64,000 nucleotides of DNA from Rhyzopertha dominica (Eukaryota; Arthropoda; Insecta; Coleoptera; Bostrichidae). The stretch spans positions 40,357,786 through 40,421,785 of the forward strand of contig QCXZ01000041.1 of assembly GCA_025024175.1 (NCBI GenBank), given 5' to 3'. The stretch's first letter is position 1. Every line of letters starts with the position of its first letter. Under the pieces are notes generated by a model. The model was not told the origin of the DNA, did not search any database, and worked only from the letters and a program-made list of their open reading frames with translations. Positions 26,901 to 64,000 of the stretch are shown here, piece after piece. The position numbers and the translations under genes are program-made.

Positions 26901-28237
26901 GCACTGTGTTTAAAGATTTCAAGCTCAAAACTTCTTCTCTGCATGTCTCCTCTTATGTATCTGGTATTATTTAGCTTGCTTTCAGCAGAAAACAAGCTAA
27001 ATTTTACAATTTTAGACATGTTTGTAAATGTTTCCCATTTAAAAAAGGAAGATTTCCAGGCTCAAGAATGACTTGGTGCTGTATACAAGGGTACTACACT
27101 GAAGCATAGAACCATAACATATAGAAAACATCTGAAAATGCTGTGAGAAAAACTTAAAATGAGGATCACTATTGTGCAAAAACTTGCAGATATGTCTTAA
27201 GGAGCTGATGCTGAAACATTGAAATTAGTGTAACTGTGTTAGTTTTCTCCACTGCTGAATATTGTGTGCCAGTATAGCTAAACAGTCGTACAAATGTAAT
27301 AGATGTACAACTCAATCAGGATATGCGGAATTAACAGGCACCATCAGTGGTTACCATTATTAAGCAATATAGCACCTCCAAAAACAAAACGACTAGCTCG
27401 TTTCAAACAACAGTCAAATGTGTACTAACTATCCGACTTTCCCCATTCATGATTATATAGCTACATTAAAAACAAATTGGTTAAGATTAAAGTCAATCAA
27501 AAATATCATACCAGATTTAGTTGTTCTGTTACTTTTCTAGCCGCTTAATTATTTTTTATTCATATCTTATTTTTCTTTCTGGCAATACTGACCCTGTTGT
27601 AAAAACCAAGTAGGAATTGGAAAACTATATCATGTACAATAATATATCTTACACATTAATTTGATTGNAGTGCTTGTGTCATCAGAAGTCATTGAAACCG
27701 AGAATGATAGTGTTATTCTTGAAGCCTGTGGTAAGCTTTGCTAAAATGTCTTTGAAGTGTTTTATTTATTCTTTGAATAATTACAGAAAGTGTTCCAAGT
27801 TCTCACACAACTAGTAGTCCTATTATGGTAAAAAATGATGTTTCAAGTTCTACTAAAGGGGAGGAAAGGGTAAAATTTGGTAAGTATAGGTATATTTCAT
27901 TTTGTTACATATACATGTATAATAAGCATATATTGCAGATATAAAGGAAAATACATAAAAATGATAATATTGACACAAATTTGTTTGAATTTATTTAATG
28001 TGGTTATTTTTTGTTACAGATCATTCATATACAGGCCAGAAAGAAGTTGAAAACTGCAAAACACATAACCTACTAAAGGAAGCATGTGAAGCACATAAAG
28101 AAGGTACACTGCACTTGTTACGTAACAATGATAAACTTACAAATTCAGTAAACAAATTGGTGCATCAGTTTGAAATATTTAACAAACTAAAATACTATGA
28201 AATCTTTAAAACTTTTGATGGTTTTGAAAACCTGTAG
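23919..28237 (+). CDS. Zeste-type Myb/SANT-like DNA-binding protein, five exons
   Basis: Exons are 23919-24128, 24186-24339, 27671-27730, 27787-27879 and 28020-28237. All junctions are GT-AG and in phase, giving 244 residues. Residues 1 to about 85 match the zeste-type Myb/SANT-like fold: KTTKSQYECLLQFLQDNKVL, then LWKKFAADVNSKLLGPPKTP and EQWKKVFEVWKGNTKRKRRN, with three spaced tryptophans and a basic end. Next comes LSDLEEALLMLI, an acidic S/T-rich linker, and a helical C-terminus (about 172-244). Intron 1 is 57 bases and stop-free, so retention would insert 19 residues. The acceptor of exon 3 contains an N (27668). Such genes are multicopy in arthropods and may be host regulators or companions of Harbinger-like transposons; the sequence does not decide which. 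Confidence 0.75.
24885..25240 (-). mobile_element. 3' end of a non-LTR retrotransposon
   Basis: The minus-strand frame of 116 residues contains ITLQYGCFLYSLLKNKVPIY, a run of R/N residues, SYSIPAHRTAEFEDSF and ILNKYG. This corresponds to the region after the LINE RT palm, where FLYKLL...P...HRT...S...LYN occurs. It is 5'-truncated and lies antisense in the 3.3-kb intron of the Myb/SANT gene. Confidence 0.55.
25310..25368. repeat. 21-bp perfect hairpin with AT-only loop
   Basis: Arms 25310-25330 and 25348-25368 are exact reverse complements (core TACCGTTGTCTGAATAATAT), with a 17-base loop of A and T only. It is not part of a recognised element, but may be the junction of two inverted element ends. 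Confidence 0.85.
25484..26630. mobile_element. Foldback element with long inverted ends and an internal tandem duplication
   Basis: About 100 bases at each end are inverted repeats, sharing ACCTAAAACTCCCCAGGCT-like ends, TATTTTCATTATTTTTTTAG and TTAAGTTATATGTCAAATTG. Inside, a unit of about 341 bases is tandemly repeated (25642-25982 and 25983-26330), sharing GCTTATTACGGTAC, CCCATCGATGCACACAAAAC and AGAGGCTAGAAAACAATACC. A third, inverted partial copy follows at about 26365-26475. No convincing protein is encoded. Just upstream, 25459-25485 resembles the terminal repeat of the transposon at 45248-46980. Confidence 0.75.
26640..27660. other. Remaining intron sequence of the Myb/SANT gene
   Basis: AT-rich sequence without a recognisable gene, element end or repeat that I can align to the rest of the window. 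It ends at the acceptor before 27671. Confidence 0.3.
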
Positions 28238-28249
28238 GTAAATTTTTAT

Positions 28250-28255
28250 AATAAA
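28250..28255 (+). terminator. Polyadenylation signal of the Myb/SANT gene
   Basis: AATAAA begins 13 bases after the stop codon at 28235-28237, which would give a very short 3' UTR. No other strong signal lies nearby. Confidence 0.5.
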
Positions 28256-28439
28256 GACATCTTTTTTATCTAGTGTTAGTACCTATATATCTGCATATTC
28301 TTATCGAGGATCAAGTACATCAAGTACAAAAAAAAGTAATGGATCAGAAATATACCTGAAGTAGACACAAACTCGTACAGTGAAATAAATTAAATCATCT
28401 GCCCTGGTCTATCCACTCTCAATAAATTAAAATGAATCA

Positions 28440-28560
28440 ATGTCTTACTGCATATCCTTTAATTGTGTTAATTAATACATGTTTCGAGGGAATCCACCCT
28501 CATTTTCAGCTAATAAAGTATAAACATGTTGAGTCACAATAGTCAAGTGAATTACACAAA
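28440..28560 (-). ncRNA. Hammerhead-like ribozyme core, probable Penelope-like tail
   Basis: On the minus strand, 28509-28479 reads CTGAAAATGAGGG then TGGATT then CCCTCGAAACATG. That is a CTGA-type box, a 5-bp stem II (GAGGG/CCCTC) and a GAAAC box. The second half of the CTGANGA box is CTGAAAA, so the catalytic core is imperfect. Helices I and III are not resolved by eye. Penelope-like retroelements are known to carry hammerhead motifs. Confidence 0.45.
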
Positions 28561-30215
28561 ATAAACAAAAAAATTACAAATAAAAAGAAGTTACAACAAT
28601 AAAATAAAATGAGCACAACAAAAATGCATGGTCGTGACTAGTGTCGATGACATAGAAGACAAATGACGTCAGTTATAGTTAAAAACAATACTTTTTGAAT
28701 GGTCTTTCATTAAACAATACCCATTAAAATGCATGTCTATGCATCTATGCTGTCCTGTCTGTACCGCAACCAACTGCAGATAGATCTATTTCGCTATCAT
28801 TATAGCTCATCAGTGCCGTGAGGGCCTGCTGTCAAATTGAAGTATGCAGGTGCATGCCAATTTGTCAGGCGACAGGTCACTTCCTTTAGGAAGTAGATCC
28901 CATAATGGCAGCTAGGTGGCTTTGTCATCATGTCAGTGTAATGCTGAGAGATGGCATTGCCATCTAAATTCTTACAAACACTCTTAATTCGACACAATCA
29001 TACCACTTCTCTGAACAACTAGTTAACCAAGTAATATAGATAGATTTCACCTTGGTGAAATACACTTTAGCTGAGATGTATTTAAATTCATTTTAAGTCC
29101 GAACATACATTATCGAAAACAAAAAAAGTACATGTTGATCATCTTTGCACCAAGACCTATCCAATCAGCCCAATTCGTTGAAACGAAACGCCTTGTTCCG
29201 TCCTCGGGGGGTGTTACGGGGCACTTTAGTGAAGTGACTCAAGTCGTGCAAAGTCTTTTATTCAGCCAGTTGATTAACAAATTGATTATATTATCTAGAA
29301 TAATTAAATTATCGTTACATGGTGTACTTACTTAAATCACACAGAAAATCCATGTTAACTCACGAGTCTGGCAAAATCTATTTATGCAAATAAATATATC
29401 CACTGCATGCCCAAAGGACACCAGAAAACACAATGAATGCTCTGAACACGGGAGGAAGCTGATAATCCGATAAACCTCTTTTTTTTTAAACATCAGAGGA
29501 AAAGAAACTGTATGTTTGGTTGCCTATATTTAATTAATAGAACCAGGAAATACATTATTTTTATAAGGGATCGTGTTTTTGCAAAATTTTCAAAACATTA
29601 AAAAAAAATAAAGGTGGCCGAGGGCAGATTTCTGGGGGAAAACGTGAAGTACATGTTGATCATTGTCAGGTCAAGACCTAATTAAAGAGCCATCAACGAA
29701 CTCGATCCGTTAAACCGTTTTCGAGCTAAAACTCATTAGACAGACAAAAGTGGAAAACATTAAGTAGAAAATGAGTTAAAAATAAAATTAATGTACTTCA
29801 AATAAATATTGTTGATGTTTGCTTTTTTCTTAAATGTCAACTTAATATAAATTTTATTATATATATTAAACTGGGTTAAAAATTTGTGAAATCACTTTTT
29901 CAACTGAACTCAATTTTAAATTGTGCCGTTCCGTATGTGTTTTGTCTAATGTAACAAGAAAACTTTAGATGTAACAACTTTTTTTTGGGCTATTTTCAAG
30001 TGTAAATAGGTTCGTTCTACTATAATATTTTATTCAGCTTTATGTTAGAACAAAAATTTTTTTTGTCCAGTGTGATCAAAGGAAAACTTAATTAACTGAA
30101 GTTTGATTATAATTATATGAAGCATCTAATCTGAAAATATCACTTTCCACCCTCCCAAAATATAATTTCAGAACCAACTTTTCAGTCACTTCATCCCTAG
30201 CTTGCTCTAAACTAA
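28561..30215. other. Intergenic stretch with a short repeated block
   Basis: No gene is visible. Two related blocks occur at about 29127-29180 and 29645-29700 on the same strand, both with AGTACATGTTGATCAT and AAGACCTA at similar spacing and both ending in a variant of CGTT(G/A)AAACG. These may be fragments of one unclassified element. The rest is AT-rich. Confidence 0.35.
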
Positions 30216-31800
30216 CTGATTATTAAGTATTCTTTAAGAAAACTTGCTGGAAGTTACATCCACTTTCGGCTCACAAATAGCCATCTCCGGCACCATAAAT
30301 TACAAAGAAAAAAAGGGAACCTTTTACAAATATATTGACTTTGAAAAATTTAGAAACAAGCAAACTTGACTACAAACCAAAATGCAACCTACAGGAGAGC
30401 AACACAAACATAATATTAATTTAGATCAAATAAATAATTTAGAACTGGACAATTGAAATTACAATAACCATTTAAAATAGTAAAAACATTCAGGCAATTA
30501 TAGTTGTTCATGCACTGAGTGCAATTCAGTTTATGTTGGACAAACACGTAGTTTGTTTATAATTAGAGGTAAGGAATATTTAAAACGATTCGAAAAATAT
30601 AAAAATACAGATATTGTATAGTACACTTTCGTTGTCACCTAATAAAATTATATGGCAGGACAGTAAGTAGTAACCCACAATAAATCTTCCATTGCACCAG
30701 ACTTCTACTTGCAGGTGCAGACAGATTAGCAAGGATTATCTTAGGTAGCTGGAGCAAAAGTGGCATACTTTTTCTTGATTTAAGGTAAATATGTTATTAG
30801 AAGAATTTTCAAACTTCTTGAGTTGAGTTTTTGCTTTCAGGCAGATTTGAAACCACTGAACAAAATGGCTTTTTGGCATTCAGTAGATTTTGACAATATT
30901 GCCGAAGTAGTAGAACAGTCTGCACCTACTACTGACAGAAGAATGGGAAAAAGTTTTATAAATTGTGTCCGAGAAGCATAACATTCACTATGAAGGACTG
31001 CAGAATTCCTAAAAATAAAGTATTCCACTATAAAAAAATTATTTGTTAAAGGACATCACAAAAAAAGAAATTTTGCACATAAAAATTTAGAAAGGTAACA
31101 TATGCAGTTCAAAAATATATGAACTGTATTCAAAAAATATGGTTCCAGCTGTAAAATCTGCGTTGGATGAAGGAATGAATTTTTTTATTTTGATTTGTTT
31201 TTTAAATCTCTTGGGTTCGATCCTGGAATTTTGCCTGCTCTTAGTTTATGACACATGCCTTCTTACATCCATTGTTAGGTACCGACCCTCCATAATCTCA
31301 CTAATAGCCATAGTGAGCCATAAAATTTTATTAGGTGGCAACAAAAGTGTCTTTGTTTTTATAAACAAATTCTTTGCTAGCTAACCATTTATTGTTAAAT
31401 AAGCACGCTGCATGCTAGACAATTTAAATTCATTACATTTGTGCAATAAATCATCAAAATTAAATTATTAGGAAATTTTACAAACATATAAAATTATTAT
31501 TGAACAAAATCTACTATTCTAAATGATTTTGGTAATTTCAATAGTCCAGTTCTAAATTGATTATTTGATTTAAATTAATATTACATTTCTGTTGCTGGCC
31601 TGTAGGTTGCTTTTTGGTTTGAAGTCAAGTTTGCTTGTTTTTAAATTTTTGACAAAGTCAAAATCAAAATCTTTTTTCTTTGTAATTTATGATACTGAGG
31701 ATGGCTATTTGTTAGACGAAAGTGCTATATCTTTAATTCAATAAAGTGAATGCAACTTCAAGTATGTTTTCTTGAAGATTTAATTATCAAAAAAATACAC
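30216..31800. mobile_element. Penelope-like element remnant with inverted tails
   Basis: A plus-strand segment at 30496-30621 encodes SCSCTECNSVYVGQTRS and IIRGKEYLKRFEKY, a GIY-YIG endonuclease signature (C-x-x-C-x-x-VYVGQT...R..E) typical of Penelope-like retroelements. Similar tail sequences flank it in opposite orientations: 30220-30420 on minus and about 31600-31790 on plus, sharing GTAGGTTGC, GTCAAGTTTGCTTGTTT and CTTTGTAATTTATG. Each tail holds a hammerhead-like core (30262-30290 minus; 31695-31722 plus). No RT remains here. Confidence 0.6.
31695..31722 (+). ncRNA. Hammerhead-like core in a Penelope-type tail
   Basis: CTGAGGATGGCTATTT then GTTAGACGAAAG: an intact CTGANGA box, a short stem II (GGCT with AGAC, one mismatch against the inverted copy's AGCC) and a GAAAG box in place of GAAAC. 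The inverted copy at 30262-30290 keeps the GGCT/AGCC pairing but has a changed first box. Self-cleavage is not shown. Confidence 0.4.
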
Positions 31801-32339
31801 TTAAGAGATGTCGACATTACTGAATACATACGAGGAGATTTGCTTAGGAGAAATTTTGAGTTTTTGATCTTTAAATACATGCTTGGTAGACAAAAGAGGT
31901 ATACTACTTAGTTAACCAAAGCAATATCTTCATATAATTATAATCGGACTTCACTAAGGTAAGTTCTTTTAATTATCAATTATGGGTAATAATTAAGAGA
32001 ATGAATAGAAAATGTGTGTTATTATTATACTTTAATGTAACACTGCAATACAAAGAAGTGTAGATATAGCAAAAGCTAAGTAAAAACCAATGTAGCAGTT
32101 CACCCACATAATACAATACAGAAGATAATTTATACATCTAGCACTACATATTGTTAGGCTAATATGTTTTGCTGTTTAAGTATTTGATTGCATACATCCA
32201 GATATGTAAACACTGAGTCCTGAAATAATATTTGAATTAAACTTTGTAGTTTGGTTGTTATAGTTTGATTTTTTTGTGTAGTTTATAACAACGCTCAGAT
32301 ATAAAAAAAATTTGGAATTTGGAATGGACAACACGTGAT

Positions 32340-32345
32340 TTTATT
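32340..32345 (-). terminator. Candidate Klc polyadenylation signal
   Basis: AATAAA on the minus strand, 68 bases after the stop codon. It would give a 3' UTR of under 100 bases, so other distal sites may be used. Confidence 0.4.
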
Positions 32346-32412
32346 ATGGTAGAATAATAATACTGAAAGAGGTTCAAACCATTTAAAAAAGTGATATAAA
32401 TTAAGGACAGGA

Positions 32413-62684
<30,272 letters not shown>

Positions 62685-62814
62685 TTTTCCAAGACTCTCG
62701 ATTTTCTTACTGCAAGCAAAACACAACTGGATCTCATTTTTACCTGATGATAATTTATGTATGGTAGATGTGAAAGAAAAGGAGTGGATTAGTGTTCGTG
62801 AATTGTGAACATAA

Positions 62815-63120
62815 ATGCTGATATTAGTCTTTTTAAGCCTCTCACGGCCGGCGTTGGATCTGATGATTTTTTCTGGACTGTTGTGCCGTGGTCCAAGGTG
62901 TCCTTTTTTCTCAAACGTTTCACTGTTCTTCGCCGGCAGCATCTTCAGTAATGTCCAGGTTGGCTGGTGTAATCTGAACTGGTTAAAAAATCCTGGTTCA
63001 GATTACACCAACCTGCCAGCGAAGAGAAGTGAAACGTTTGAGGAAAAAGAGAGACACCTTGGACTACGGCATAACAGCCCAGAAGAAATCATCATCAGAA
63101 ATGTTGATATGTTAATCGAA
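62815..63120. mobile_element. Inverted pair of a second Penelope-like tail family
   Basis: The minus strand of about 62820-62995 and the plus strand of about 62975-63115 share GTGAAACGTTTGAG, GACACCTTGGAC and CAGAAGAAATCATCA-like blocks. At the junction CAGGTTGG...TGTAATCTGAAC pairs with GTTCAGATTACACCAACCTG. The minus copy has CTGAAGATGCTGCCGG then CAGTGAAACG (62915-62948), a hammerhead-like pattern with weak stem II. It lies just upstream of Klc exon 1, probably in a leader intron. Confidence 0.55.
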
Positions 63121-64000
63121 AGGTATTTCAAGGAACGGTTACTTTTAAAAATGTAAATAAAAAAGATGATCGGATATATTTTTCAATTAACGTACTTTTA
63201 ACATACAGTTGAACTGACCAAGTGTAACTTATTAATAAGCTTATTAAGAATCAGTGTACTGTATATTCCATAATGGACGTCTTCGAGCTTTATACCACGG
63301 AAAACTACTGATATAGTAAGCGCCATTGACTTTGTTCGGTGTAATAATAAAACAGTGATAAAAAAGCACGGTGTTTGACATATATCTTTACAAAATGCGC
63401 CAAAAACAAATTTTTAAAGCACAGAAACGGTGAAAGGCTTTGTTTATGTACTGCATCATACTATTTTAAGGGTGTATCACTGTAATATTCGACAGTAGCC
63501 TTTTGGCAGGCGCAAGTAAGTTTCCAGGTCTTCCATCTGTATTTAAACAACACTGGCTGTTTTAGATGGGTGATTCTTAAAATTTTTCCTTATAGTAGAA
63601 AAATCAGAAGCTGTCTAATAAACCACAATCAAACATTCATTTTAACCATTGAATGCTTCTATCAATAACCCAGAATAATTAGCCAAGGAAGAGATTATAT
63701 TGTCATACGGTTGGTGGAAAAATGGGATTTGTTGAAGATGTATGGAAAACATTTTCATCTTCTTCAAAGATTAAGACTTTTTTGAAGCCTTATGGTTTGA
63801 AAAGAGTAACTAAACTGAAGGAAACCTCAAATATCTGAACTCAAACAGCAATAATTTAATGACTTGATTTAAATAACATTGCGTTCGATGCTTTATTACT
63901 AAAAGCTTAAACTAGCAAAATATCATAATATAGAAAGTGAGTGTTTAACGTTAACTACTTGCAAGCAAAATATGCCCATGAAGTTTCGAGATAACCTCCT
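63121..64000. other. Distal region upstream of Klc exon 1
   Basis: AT-rich, no recognisable gene or repeat. Klc leader exons and promoter are expected upstream of 62709, but no signal here is strong enough to place them. Confidence 0.3.

Noticed and set aside
31200..31235. GGGTTCGATCCTGG as a tRNA T-arm
   Set aside because: No D-arm, anticodon arm or acceptor pairing could be placed upstream at tRNA spacing.

Overview
The window is AT-rich eukaryotic DNA. It has spliced genes with GT-AG introns and an arthropod-type repertoire of transposable elements: Penelope-like, copia, gypsy, jockey-like LINEs, piggyBac, hAT, pogo/Tigger and several Tc1/mariner/IS630 lineages. Protein matches and a short TTAGG-rich stretch at about 18.15 kb fit an insect. 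A beetle is plausible, but that is inference. Single N bases (307, 25544, 26536, 27668, 44275, 44308, 44312, 46237, 57691) mark unresolved assembly positions. All protein assignments were made by eye, without a database search. Three conserved host genes can be read exon by exon, plus two spliced genes of less certain origin.

Layout. 1-5.4 kb: Tpi (triosephosphate isomerase, +), two coding exons around a 2.6-kb repeat-filled intron. 5.8-8.9 kb: a MITE, a three-exon THAP zinc-finger gene (+) and decayed transposon pieces. 8.9-12.8 kb: a nested stack of a copia element (-), interrupted by a hAT-type element with a perfect 8-bp target duplication, which itself holds a 1.4-kb near-palindrome. 12.96-17.99 kb: UTP3/SAS10 (-), seven exons, with a decayed mariner-type transposase in its largest intron. 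20.4-23.0 kb: a full-length piggyBac element with a one-intron, 623-residue transposase and internal palindromic repeats. 23.9-28.2 kb: a five-exon zeste-type Myb/SANT-like gene (+) with a repeat-filled 3.3-kb intron. 28.4-31.8 kb: Penelope-like remnants. 32.4-62.7 kb: the kinesin light chain gene Klc (-), eight coding exons giving 600 residues, with a 15-kb first coding intron packed with transposons.

How the parts relate. Tpi acts in glycolysis, UTP3 in small-subunit ribosome biogenesis and Klc in kinesin-1 cargo transport. They share no pathway and look like independent neighbours. Most remaining sequence is transposon debris. The most coherent non-genic signal is a set of hammerhead-ribozyme-like cores (eight fairly clear, two weak), most of them next to Penelope-like endonuclease or RT remnants, several in inverted pairs. 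Other points worth attention are the nested copia/hAT/palindrome stack, the piggyBac 18-bp palindromes, the unusual Klc C-terminus and a Cys-containing C-terminal tail on TPI.
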